Counted from the first letter of the stretch, positions 35,829 through 43,038 are shown. The stretch is DNA of 43,038 nt from Mollicutes bacterium (GCA_022780025.1 JALEXS010000004.1:1-43038); one strand, 5' to 3'. Translations and numbers: made by a program. Notes: generated by a model not told the origin, from the sequence alone.

Positions 35829-36091
35829 TATTAAGAAGAGGATATGAGGTATATATAGGAAAGTTGCAATCAAAAGAAATAGATTTTGTTGCGATGAAAA
35901 ACGGCAGAAAAACTTATATTCAAGTAAGCGATAATATTACTAATCAAGAGACATTTAATAGAGAAGTAGCTCCACTATTATCAATAAATGATGCATATCC
36001 AAAAATTTTAATAGCTAGAACAAAAAATAACATAACTGATTTTAATGGTGTTGAAATTATAGATATCGCTAGATGGCTATTAGATGAATAA
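35829..36091 (+). pseudogene. AAA/DUF4143 ATPase relic (C-terminal fragment, a)
   Basis: Only the last 87 codons of a DUF4143 ATPase remain: LLRRGYEVYIGKLQSKEIDF, then NGRKTYIQVSDNI, PLLSINDAYPKILIARTK and IIDIARWLLDE. It is closest to the intact paralogue at 38244-39440 (KRRGYEIYIGKLYQKEIDFV). The ATPase part is missing. A hairpin repeat related to that paralogue's repeats lies 20 bases downstream. Confidence 0.8.
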
Positions 36092-36110
36092 TATTTAATT
36101 TATTAATATA

Positions 36111-36145
36111 TTTCGCAAAAATGAATATTTTTAAAAATTGCGAAA
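36111..36145. repeat. Hairpin repeat after ATPase relic a
   Basis: Perfect 8-bp arms tttcgcaa (36111-36118) and ttgcgaaa (36138-36145) enclose aaatgaatatttttaaaaa. The core is the same as that of the 40-bp repeats around the ATPase at 38244. Confidence 0.65.
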
Positions 36146-36187
36146 TGTACTTAATTACAAAATTTTTAAAAAAAGAAATTTAACTAC

Positions 36188-36400
36188 CAAAAACGGAATT
36201 GATTTAGTTATTATTCAAGATTGAAAACTTAATAAAATCAAATGTAAAAGTGGAATTATTTTAATAATAAAGATGCTAAAAGCTTTTAACAATTAGATAA
36301 AACACAATATTCAATTGGATATAAAGTTATAATTTGTAATACAAACTCTATTCATTTATTAGATGATGAAGTCTATGCTTTACCATTAGCTGGAATTTAA
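36188..36400 (+). pseudogene. AAA/DUF4143 ATPase relic (C-terminal fragment, b)
   Basis: Decayed sequence that still reads, with in-frame stops and shifts, as the C-terminus of a different DUF4143 ATPase: NGIDLVIIQ, KCKSGIIL, then LDKTQYSIGYKVIICNTNSI and HLLDDEVYALPLAGI before TAA at 36398. It is not the same subgroup as relic a. Confidence 0.6.
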
Positions 36401-36535
36401 TAATTTCTTATTTTTGTTTAAATTATTGTTTTTATATGGTATTCAACTACTTTTAGGTTAACGCTTCAAATCATCCAATAAAATAAAGAAAATCCTCCAA
36501 AAGAATTTACCAAGTATATTTAAAACAGGCTATGT

Positions 36536-36687
36536 TTTGTTTGAAAAATGCAAAAAAGAAGACTAAATTTGGTTGGATAAATGTAAAATTAAGGCTATTT
36601 TTGGTTGGAAAAATGCAAAAAGAAGACTAAATTTGGTTGGAAAAATGCAAAAATGAAGCAAATTTTGGTTGGAAAAATGCAAAAAAG
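36536..36687 (+). repeat. Five tandem 32-bp repeats before ATPase 3
   Basis: Copies starting tttggttggaaaaatgcaaa (first and second variant) begin at 36536, 36568, 36600, 36632 and 36664, an exact 32-bp period, about three helical turns. There are no spacers. The last copy contains the -35 box TTGGAA of the promoter at 36669-36697. Confidence 0.85.
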
Positions 36688-36697
36688 TTTGTATAAT
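36669..36697 (+). promoter_or_regulatory. Promoter of ATPase 3
   Basis: TTGGAA (36669-36674) and TATAAT (36692-36697) spaced 17 bp, 17 bases before the ATG at 36714. The -35 box is part of the fifth tandem repeat. Confidence 0.7.
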
Positions 36698-36713
36698 TGA
36701 ATCGGTAATTATT

Positions 36714-38063
36714 ATGTTAGAAAGAAAAATAACTAAGCAAATTGAAGATTGGTTTCAAAACAAAGAAACAGGATTACTTATCGACGGGGCAAGACAAATT
36801 GGAAAAACAACGGTAATTCAAAATTTTTTAAAGTCAAAAAACCTCAACTATCTTGAAATTAATTTAATAGAAAATAAATTGGCATTAGAAGCTTTCAATA
36901 CATATACTGATGAAAAACAATTATTGCTACGCTTATCCGCTCTTTCAAACAAAGAAATTGATGAAAAAACTGTAATTTTTATTGATGAAATCCAAGAAGC
37001 TAATGATGCTATTACACCAATTAAATTTTTAATTCAAAAATCGAAATATAGATATATATTTTCAGGGTCTCTTTTAGGAATAAAAATGAATGATATTTCT
37101 TCAATACCTGTAGGATTTTTAACGATATTACAGATGTATCCAATGGATTTTGAAGAATTTATGAAAGCAATTGGTGTTTCTGATAAAGTCTATTTATATT
37201 TAAAGGATTGCTTTAAGAACAAGATTATAGTTGATGAAATAATTCATAAGCAAATGATGAATCTTTTTAATACTTATTTAGTTGTTGGAGGTATGCCTAA
37301 AGCAGTAGATGTATTTATTAAATCTAATGATATCAATTTTGTTAATAAAGAATTAAAAGATATTGATGTTGGTTATAAAAAGGATATTGGTAAATATCAA
37401 AAAAATAATAAATTATTAATTCAAGAAATATACGATCTTATCCCTAGTGAATTAAATGCTCAAAATAAACGATTTATTTTAAAAAACTTAAATGAAAAAG
37501 CTAGATTTTATAAATACGAAACATCATTTACATGGTTAAAAAATAGTGGTGTAGGATTATTTGTTCATAATGTTGATAACCCAATATATCCTTTACTTGC
37601 AAGTAAAGAAAGAACATTATTTAAATTGTTTTTATCTGATGTTGGTTTATTAACATATAAATTATATAACGGAAATGAAATTGAAATATTAAACGGTAAT
37701 GCAAATTTAAATTATGGAGCAATTTATGAAGCTGTAGTTGCTCAAGAATTAAAAGCTCATGGATTTGAATTATATTATAATAGTGATAAAAAAAGAGGAG
37801 AAATTGATTTCCTAATTGAAATAAATAATCAAGTAGTCCCTATAGAAGTTAAAAGTGGAAAGAAATATAAAAGACATTCTGCACTTAATTATTTGATGGC
37901 TAATAAGACTTTTAATTACAAATATTCTTATGTTTTATGTAATAGTAATCTAAATGTAGATGGCAATATTACCTATATTCCTATATACATGGTTTGCTTT
38001 ATCGAGAATGCAAAAAATAACAATAAGCAGGTTATAAAACTTGATATTTCAAAATTAATATAA
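36714..38063 (+). CDS. AAA+ ATPase with DUF4143-type domain (paralogue 3)
   Basis: A 449-residue AAA_14/DUF4143 protein of the GARQIGKT subgroup. Walker A DGARQIGKTT (24-33), Walker B IFIDEIQE (88-95), sensor YIFSGSLLG and the DUF4143 block FLSDVGLLTYKL are visible. The C-terminal nuclease-like core is complete (EIDFLIEINNQVVPIEVKSGK), with the D...EVK pattern. The ATG at 36714 lies just after a good promoter; the open frame starts at a TTG at 36669, but that is within the promoter and is rejected. No strong ribosome-binding site. It is preceded by five tandem repeats. Confidence 0.88.
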   Translation: MLERKITKQIEDWFQNKETGLLIDGARQIGKTTVIQNFLKSKNLNYLEINLIENKLALEAFNTYTDEKQLLLRLSALSNKEIDEKTVIFIDEIQEANDAITPIKFLIQKSKYRYIFSGSLLGIKMNDISSIPVGFLTILQMYPMDFEEFMKAIGVSDKVYLYLKDCFKNKIIVDEIIHKQMMNLFNTYLVVGGMPKAVDVFIKSNDINFVNKELKDIDVGYKKDIGKYQKNNKLLIQEIYDLIPSELNAQNKRFILKNLNEKARFYKYETSFTWLKNSGVGLFVHNVDNPIYPLLASKERTLFKLFLSDVGLLTYKLYNGNEIEILNGNANLNYGAIYEAVVAQELKAHGFELYYNSDKKRGEIDFLIEINNQVVPIEVKSGKKYKRHSALNYLMANKTFNYKYSYVLCNSNLNVDGNITYIPIYMVCFIENAKNNNKQVIKLDISKLI

Positions 38064-38134
38064 GAGATTAACTTATTTTATTTTTAAATAATCATTTAAT
38101 TACGTTAATCATTAATATTCTTATTTAAATTTTT

Positions 38135-38174
38135 ATTACCGAAAAATGAAATATTTTTAAAAAGTGGGAATAGA
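38135..38174 (+). repeat. 40-bp repeat, copy 1 (upstream of ATPase 4 promoter)
   Basis: Starts attaccgaaaaatgaa and ends gtgggaataga. It matches 39454-39493 at 38 of 40 positions and 38203-38242 at 35 of 40. Its last four bases overlap the -35 box of the ATPase 4 promoter. Confidence 0.85.
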
Positions 38175-38199
38175 CATCAGTTAATTTTAAAGTTATAAT
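38171..38199 (+). promoter_or_regulatory. Promoter of ATPase 4, between two repeat copies
   Basis: TAGACA (38171-38176) and TATAAT (38194-38199) spaced 17 bp. Repeat copy 1 ends in the -35 box and copy 2 begins three bases after the -10 box. Confidence 0.7.
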
Positions 38200-38202
38200 T
38201 TA

Positions 38203-38242
38203 ATTACCGAAAAAGGGAATAATTTTAAAAAGTAGTAATAGA
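38203..38242 (+). repeat. 40-bp repeat, copy 2 (leader of ATPase 4)
   Basis: Second copy, 68 bp start-to-start from copy 1, filling the whole leader between the -10 box and the ATG at 38244. A protein bound here would block transcription, and the RNA copy could be a translational site. Confidence 0.8.
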
Positions 38243-38243
38243 A

Positions 38244-39440
38244 ATGAAATATTTAATAAGACATACATATTTAAATAAAATTATAAGTTTACAAAATACA
38301 CCAGATATTAAAGTAATCACTGGGATGAGGCGTAGTGGTAAATCTGTATTATTAAAAGAATTTATAGATTATATAAAACAATATGAAAGTGATACTAATA
38401 TTATTTTTATTAATTTACAAGATATTGATTTTGAAAGCTTACTTGAATATCACGCTTTACATGAATATATAGTGAATAAATATAAAAAAGATAAACACAA
38501 TGTTTTAATTATTGATGAAGTTCAATTATGTAATAAATTTGAATTAGCAATTAATAGCCTTCATTCTAAAGAACTATTTGATATATTTATTACAGGCTCT
38601 AATGCTTTTTTATTAAGTTCTGATTTAGCTACTTTATTTACAGGTAGAACAATGAATATAGAAGTATTACCTTTTTCTTTTAAGGAATATTTAGAATACT
38701 ATAATGATTATAATAATATTGATCAAAAATTTGATTTATATTTAAAAGAAGGCGGAATGCCAGGTACTTTTCTATATAACAATATAAAAGATAAATATGA
38801 TTACTTAAATAATGTGTTTAATACTATATTATTAAGAGATTTAATCGATAAATATAATATTAGAAATATAAATGAGATAAAAAAGATATCTGAATTTATG
38901 ATTGATAATATAGGTAATACATTATCTCCTAATAATATTTGTGAATGTTTAAATAAAGATAAAGTATTAATAACTAGAAAAACCATTTCAAAATATATTT
39001 CATATTTTGAAAATTCATTTATGTTTTATAAAGCTAAAAGATATGACTTAGTAGGTAAAAAATATCTTTCTAATAATGATAAATATTACTTAAGTGATAT
39101 AGCGTTTAGATTTGCTATTAATGGAACTAGAAATTTAGATATTGGAAGATGTTTAGAAAATTTAGTTTATTTAGAATTAAAAAGAAGAGGATATGAAATT
39201 TATATTGGTAAATTATATCAAAAAGAAATTGATTTTGTAGCTATAAATAGAAATGAAAAAATATATATACAAGTTTGCGAATATTTAGATGATAAAAAAA
39301 CTTTTGAAAGAGAATATAGACCATTATTATCAATTAAAGATGCTTATCCTAAGATGATTATTGCTAGAACTAGACAAGATGATTACACTTACGAAGGAAT
39401 AATAATTAAAGATATAGCTAAACGGATGTTAGAAGAATAA
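38244..39440 (+). CDS. AAA+ ATPase with DUF4143-type domain (paralogue 4)
   Basis: A 398-residue member close to paralogue 1 and relic a. Walker A GMRRSGKS (27-34), Walker B VLIIDEVQ (87-94), sensor FITGSNAFLLSSDLATLFTG, and the C-terminal GKLYQKEIDFVAINRNEKIY with IQVCEYL. Its start codon lies two bases after repeat copy 2 without a ribosome-binding site. The third repeat copy follows the stop codon, so the gene sits inside its repeats much as paralogue 1 does. Confidence 0.88.
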   Translation: MKYLIRHTYLNKIISLQNTPDIKVITGMRRSGKSVLLKEFIDYIKQYESDTNIIFINLQDIDFESLLEYHALHEYIVNKYKKDKHNVLIIDEVQLCNKFELAINSLHSKELFDIFITGSNAFLLSSDLATLFTGRTMNIEVLPFSFKEYLEYYNDYNNIDQKFDLYLKEGGMPGTFLYNNIKDKYDYLNNVFNTILLRDLIDKYNIRNINEIKKISEFMIDNIGNTLSPNNICECLNKDKVLITRKTISKYISYFENSFMFYKAKRYDLVGKKYLSNNDKYYLSDIAFRFAINGTRNLDIGRCLENLVYLELKRRGYEIYIGKLYQKEIDFVAINRNEKIYIQVCEYLDDKKTFEREYRPLLSIKDAYPKMIIARTRQDDYTYEGIIIKDIAKRMLEE

Positions 39441-39453
39441 TATTTAAATTTCT

Positions 39454-39493
39454 ATTACCAAAAAATGAATTATTTTTAAAAAGTGGGAATAGA
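39454..39493 (+). repeat. 40-bp repeat, copy 3 (downstream of ATPase 4)
   Basis: 38 of 40 bases agree with copy 1. It begins 13 bases after the ATPase 4 stop codon, same orientation. It may be one end of a duplicated unit or the promoter remnant of a lost neighbour gene. Confidence 0.85.
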
Positions 39494-39554
39494 AATTAAA
39501 TGTTATATTTATAATTTTATTAATTTATAAAAGCAAAAATATTTAGTAACTACA

Positions 39555-39587
39555 AAAAGTGCAAGAACTTGCAAAAATTTTAGTTAG
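39555..39587 (+). repeat. 33-bp direct repeat, copy 1 (upstream of ATPase 5 promoter)
   Basis: Identical to the copy at 39620-39652. Each contains the perfect palindrome tgcaagaacttgca. It ends three bases before the -35 box. Confidence 0.9.
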
Positions 39588-39590
39588 CCA

Positions 39591-39619
39591 TTGAATAAGG
39601 ATAATAACTCTTATATAAT
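39591..39619 (+). promoter_or_regulatory. Promoter of ATPase 5, exactly between two repeat copies
   Basis: TTGAAT (39591-39596) and TATAAT (39614-39619) spaced 17 bp. Identical 33-bp repeats end three bases before it and begin at the base right after it. Confidence 0.8.
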
Positions 39620-39652
39620 AAAAGTGCAAGAACTTGCAAAAATTTTAGTTAG
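39620..39652 (+). repeat. 33-bp direct repeat, copy 2 (leader of ATPase 5)
   Basis: Exact copy of 39555-39587, 65 bp away start-to-start. It covers the expected transcription start and runs into the ribosome-binding site (AGGAG at 39651-39655). Confidence 0.9.
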
Positions 39653-39662
39653 GAGCAAATTT

Positions 39663-40913
39663 ATGATTAAAAGAGATAAGTATTTAAATGAATTAATAGA
39701 TAGAATGCATAATGGAATGATTAAGGTAATTACTGGAATTAGAAGATGTGGTAAATCTTATTTACTTTTTAATATTTTTTATGACTATTTAATTAAAAGC
39801 GGTATAAATAAAAATCATATAATTAAAATACAATTAGATGATATTTTAAATGAAGAATTATTAGATCCTAAAAACTTATATAACTATGTAAAAAATAAAA
39901 TAATAGATGAAGATATGTACTATATCTTATTAGATGAAATTCAACTCGTTAATAATTTTGAAGTAGTACTAAATTCTTTTTTGCATATTAATAATTTAGA
40001 TGTTTATGTTACTGGAAGTAATGCTAAATTTTTATCTTCTGACATAATTACAGAATTTAGAGGTAGAGGGGATCAAATACATTTAATGCCACTTTCTTTT
40101 AAAGAATATTATGATTATTCAAATCTTGATTTTGATGAAGCTTGGAATGAATACTCAATGTATGGAGGAATGCCTTACATATTAATGTGTAAATCAGACA
40201 AACAAAAAGTAACTTATTTAACTAATTTATTTAATGAAACTTATATAAAAGATATCGTAAATAGACATAACATTAAAAATGTCGATATTTTAGAAGATGT
40301 TTTAAATATTATTTCTTCAAGTGTTGGTTCACTATCTAATCCTAATAAATTATCAAAATCTTTTAAATCAATTAAACAAATTGATATAGCTCCTCAAACT
40401 ATAAAATTATATTTAGATTATTGTATTGATTCTTTTTTAATTGAAAAAGCTTATAGATATGATGTAAAAGGTAAAAATTATATTGACACCCCATTAAAGT
40501 ATTATTTTGTAGATATAGGACTTAGAAATGCTCGATTAGGTTTTAGACAACAAGAAGAAAGCCATATAATGGAAAATATTATTTATAATGAACTTATTAA
40601 TCGTGGATTTAATGTTGATGTAGGTGTTGTTACAATTAACGAAAAAAATGAAAATGGAAATTATGTAAGAAAACAGTTAGAAGTAGATTTTGTATGTAAT
40701 TTAGGATATGAAAGATATTATATACAATCAGCTTTAAATATAGATAGTGAAGAGAAAAGACTTCAAGAAGAAAGATCTTTAATTAATATAGATGATAGCT
40801 TTAAAAAGATAATAATAGTTAGAAATAATATTAAAAAATGGAAAGATGAAAAAGGCGTTTTATTTTTAAGTCTAAAGGAATTTTTAACGGATATGAATTC
40901 TATTAATTCTTAA
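39663..40913 (+). CDS. AAA+ ATPase with DUF4143-type domain (paralogue 5)
   Basis: A 416-residue member with Walker A GIRRCGKS (25-32), Walker B YILLDEIQ, sensor YVTGSNAKFLSSDIITEFRG, and the C-terminal block QLEVDFVCNLGYERYYIQSAL. The P-loop is the same as in paralogue 1. The ATG at 39663 follows AGGAG by seven bases; the longer frame from TTG 39591 would start inside the promoter and is rejected. The palindromic direct repeats around the promoter suggest self-regulation. The 145-bp gap that follows holds no repeat copy. Confidence 0.88.
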   Translation: MIKRDKYLNELIDRMHNGMIKVITGIRRCGKSYLLFNIFYDYLIKSGINKNHIIKIQLDDILNEELLDPKNLYNYVKNKIIDEDMYYILLDEIQLVNNFEVVLNSFLHINNLDVYVTGSNAKFLSSDIITEFRGRGDQIHLMPLSFKEYYDYSNLDFDEAWNEYSMYGGMPYILMCKSDKQKVTYLTNLFNETYIKDIVNRHNIKNVDILEDVLNIISSSVGSLSNPNKLSKSFKSIKQIDIAPQTIKLYLDYCIDSFLIEKAYRYDVKGKNYIDTPLKYYFVDIGLRNARLGFRQQEESHIMENIIYNELINRGFNVDVGVVTINEKNENGNYVRKQLEVDFVCNLGYERYYIQSALNIDSEEKRLQEERSLINIDDSFKKIIIVRNNIKKWKDEKGVLFLSLKEFLTDMNSINS

Positions 40914-41058
40914 TTATATGTTTTAAAAATAATAAATTTTAGAAAAATAGTTAACTTTAGCAAGGTTTTTACTAGAAAATATTAGGTTTTTGTTTCAAAG
41001 CAAATTATTTGATTTATCTAAAAAGTTGTATAAAATATTAATATATTAAAGGAAATTT

Positions 41059-42468
41059 ATGCTTATATTTAAAGATTATGGATTAAAAGAAATTAAGGAA
41101 ATATTTAAACCTTATTTTATTAATGAAGATGTTTTTAGTTGTGATTACACTTTAGGTGAGAAATTTATGTGGAATAAATTCTTTAAAAGTAGTTATGCAT
41201 TAGTAAATAATACATTAACTTTTAAAGAAATGTATGGAGAAAATAATTATGCTTTTTATTATCCAATGGGTGAAGATATAGAATATATGTTTTCACTTAT
41301 TAAAGAATATGAATTAGCTAGTAATAGGAAAAGATTAGAATTTTGTTCAGTAGATGAAAAACATTTATTAGATTTAAAAAATAGATTCCCACATAATGAT
41401 TATTATTATGATAATGATTGGTCAGATTATTTATATTTAAATAAGAATTTTCAAACTTTTAGTGGTAATTTATATGCTAATAAAAGACATCATGTAAAAC
41501 AATTTATTAAAGAATATAAAGAAGCAATATTTAAAAAATATACTAATGAAGATAAATCTATATTCTTAGATTTCTTAAATGAATTTAATAAATCTAAGGT
41601 AGTAACTACAAAAGAAGCTATTAATGAAATAAATGAAACTAAAGAATTAATACTTCATTTTGATGAATTAGGTTTTGATTGCTTCTATATAGAATATAAT
41701 AATAAAGTAATAGCATTATCAATATGTGAAGTAATTAATGATTGTATATATGATCATATTGAAAAAGCATTAAGAGAATATAATTCTATATATCCTTATT
41801 TTGTTAATAAGATTGCATCTTATTATCAAAATATAACATATTTTAATAGAGAAGATGATAGTGGAGATCCTGGATTAAGATTTTCTAAATTAGATTATCA
41901 TCCTTGTAGAATGATTAATAAATATATGTTTTATGTTAGAAATAATTTAGATTTATTAAATGATATACCTACTATTAAAATAGATAATAATATATCTTTA
42001 ACTAAATTATTAGTTAAAGATAAACTTGATTATTATAATTTATATATAGATGAAGAATTAAATAAATATTGGGGATATGATTATAAATTAGATTTAAAAG
42101 ATAATAAATTAGATCCAGATTATTTTTATAATATGGTTATTAATGATTTTAATAATAAAGAATGGTTTAGCTTTATTATTAAATATAATGATATCTTAAT
42201 AGGAGAAATAACCTTAGGAGAATTAAATAATCTTAATGAATGTAGTATTGGTTATAGATTAATTAAAAAATATCAACATTTAGGAATATGTTATAAATCT
42301 ATTAATGTATTAATAGATTATTTAAAGAATAATATAGGATTAAAAGCAATAAATGCTAAAGCTTATAAAGAAAATACACCATCTATAAATTTACTAAATA
42401 AGCTTAATTTTAAATATATCAATAGTGATGATACATTTAATTATTATCGATTAGAACTTAATAATTAA
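41059..42468 (+). CDS. DUF2156 acyl/aminoacyl transferase-like protein fused to a GNAT domain
   Basis: A 469-residue protein. Residues 1-295 match DUF2156 (related to the C-terminal domain of lysyl-phosphatidylglycerol synthase): GNLYANKRHHVKQFIKEY, FYIEYNNKVIALSICEV, DHIEKALREYNSIYPYF and NREDDSGDPGLRFSKLDYHP. Residues 300-469 form a GNAT acetyltransferase (ISLTKLLVKD, ILIGEITLGELN, CSIGYRLIKKYQHLGICYKS, NTPSINLLNKLNFKYI). Both halves are GNAT-fold, so this is a double acyltransferase. AAAGGAAA precedes the ATG. It is probably a monocistronic housekeeping or envelope-modifying enzyme; substrates cannot be told from sequence. Confidence 0.8.
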   Translation: MLIFKDYGLKEIKEIFKPYFINEDVFSCDYTLGEKFMWNKFFKSSYALVNNTLTFKEMYGENNYAFYYPMGEDIEYMFSLIKEYELASNRKRLEFCSVDEKHLLDLKNRFPHNDYYYDNDWSDYLYLNKNFQTFSGNLYANKRHHVKQFIKEYKEAIFKKYTNEDKSIFLDFLNEFNKSKVVTTKEAINEINETKELILHFDELGFDCFYIEYNNKVIALSICEVINDCIYDHIEKALREYNSIYPYFVNKIASYYQNITYFNREDDSGDPGLRFSKLDYHPCRMINKYMFYVRNNLDLLNDIPTIKIDNNISLTKLLVKDKLDYYNLYIDEELNKYWGYDYKLDLKDNKLDPDYFYNMVINDFNNKEWFSFIIKYNDILIGEITLGELNNLNECSIGYRLIKKYQHLGICYKSINVLIDYLKNNIGLKAINAKAYKENTPSINLLNKLNFKYINSDDTFNYYRLELNN

Positions 42469-42875
42469 TAAAAATATATTCATTTAGAAAAATTTCGGTT
42501 TTCTTAGTTAATTTTAAATAGATTATAAAGATCTATTATTTTATAATTTGAACTTGCTTTCTATCTATATATAAAAATGTATCATCTTATTTATTTATAA
42601 TTAAAGATAGTAGTAAAAACTATATTAGAATTATGGATGGAGTAGGTGGAGATGATTTTTAAAATTTAACAAAATGTATGAGTTCTAAATGGTTTTTAAT
42701 CAAAAATAGGTATTTTTAATAAATTTTATTGAAAGTTTATTAGTAAATTATGTAAGAATTTATATTTATTTAAATCTAAAAATTTACAAACTTCCGATTA
42801 ATTTTTGTATTTGGCAAAATAGAAATGTAGAAAGGGAGTGCAGACAAAAACTTGGACTAAATAGAAAGGACAAGT
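42469..42875. other. Gap with a probable terminator and the left flank of an insertion sequence
   Basis: A 7-bp hairpin (aatagat at 42517 / atctatt at 42531) followed by ATTTTAT may end the preceding transcript. No gene is visible. The last 60 bases (gggagtgcagacaaaaactt and following) change to a more G-rich composition and probably hold the terminal inverted repeat and promoter of the element at the window edge. Confidence 0.4.
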
Positions 42876-43038
42876 ATGCACAAAATAGAAGAAATTAAAA
42901 AAGCATTAAATTTGTTAGATACCTATGATGGACAATTATCTAAAACCGCAAAAGCGTTAGGAATTAATCGCTATACATTAAGATCTTGGAGAGATAAAAG
43001 AAAAAATGGAGAACCCTTAATTTCAAGGAAGAGGAATA
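42876..43038 (+). mobile_element. Start of an insertion-sequence transposase (cut by the window)
   Basis: The first 54 residues of a transposase-type helix-turn-helix protein: MHKIEEIKKALNLLDTYDGQ, then LSKTAKALGINRYTLRSWRD and KRKNGEPLISRKRN, open to the window end. This is the layout of the DNA-binding first part of IS3-like elements. AAAGGA precedes the ATG. The better G+C of this stretch compared with neighbours supports recent arrival. The exact family needs the rest of the gene. Confidence 0.7.

Noticed and set aside
36536-36687. CRISPR array from the 32-bp repeats
   Set aside because: The repeats are contiguous with no spacers, and no cas genes are present.
39591-39662. N-terminal extension of ATPase 5 from TTG 39591
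   Set aside because: This stretch is the promoter and second repeat; the ATG at 39663 has its own ribosome-binding site and matches paralogue N-termini.

Overview
The window comes from a very AT-rich, low-G+C Gram-positive-type bacterium, most likely a gut Bacilli, Erysipelotrichia or RF39-like lineage near the Mollicutes. This rests on codon use (TTA, AAT and AGT dominate), strong TTGACA/TATAAT promoters, T-tailed hairpin terminators, lipobox lipoproteins and SipW-type export signals. Tryptophan is written TGG throughout and TGA is almost unused, but the standard bacterial code fits. The genus is inference.

Region by region. 1-2.0 kb: an AAA+/DUF4143 ATPase on the minus strand between imperfect direct repeats, then an IS3-type transposase relic. 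2.0-4.9 kb, minus strand: tRNA-Arg(ACG), tRNA-Pro(TGG), a SHOCT-domain membrane protein, hypoxanthine phosphoribosyltransferase and a PucR/CdaR-type regulator. 4.9-8.1 kb: an operon of a GldA-type dehydrogenase, a KdgT-type permease and acetolactate decarboxylase, divergent from the regulator and closed by a terminator. 8.2-12.0 kb: a broken secreted trypsin-like protease, two paralogous lipoproteins, a second AAA/DUF4143 ATPase with a palindrome in its promoter, and a GNAT acetyltransferase.

12.3-34.2 kb is a large surface/export locus. It holds a membrane protein, seven consecutive paralogous proteins with SipW-class signal sequences, an ER/SipW-type signal peptidase, a membrane-anchored McrB-like AAA+ ATPase, a DUF2357 (McrC-like) zinc-ribbon protein, an ABC exporter pair, a large anchored beta-helix/Ig-like protein, a lipoprotein with an InlB B-repeat, two more SipW-class proteins (one frameshifted) and an InlB/DUF6273 protein. 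The natural reading is a dedicated factory that exports, matures and assembles a multi-component surface structure, with an McrB/DUF2357 pair serving it instead of DNA restriction. I know of no described system with this gene set.

34.2-40.9 kb starts with a PIN-like gene lacking a normal start codon and a truncated membrane gene. It continues as a graveyard and array of AAA/DUF4143 ATPases: two relics and three intact genes. Two intact genes have their promoter placed exactly between two copies of a gene-specific repeat, and a third sits behind five tandem 32-bp repeats whose last copy supplies the -35 box. This points to a cognate repeat for each ATPase, acting as operator or recognition site. 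41.0-43.0 kb holds a DUF2156-GNAT fusion protein and, at the right edge, the start of an insertion-sequence transposase.
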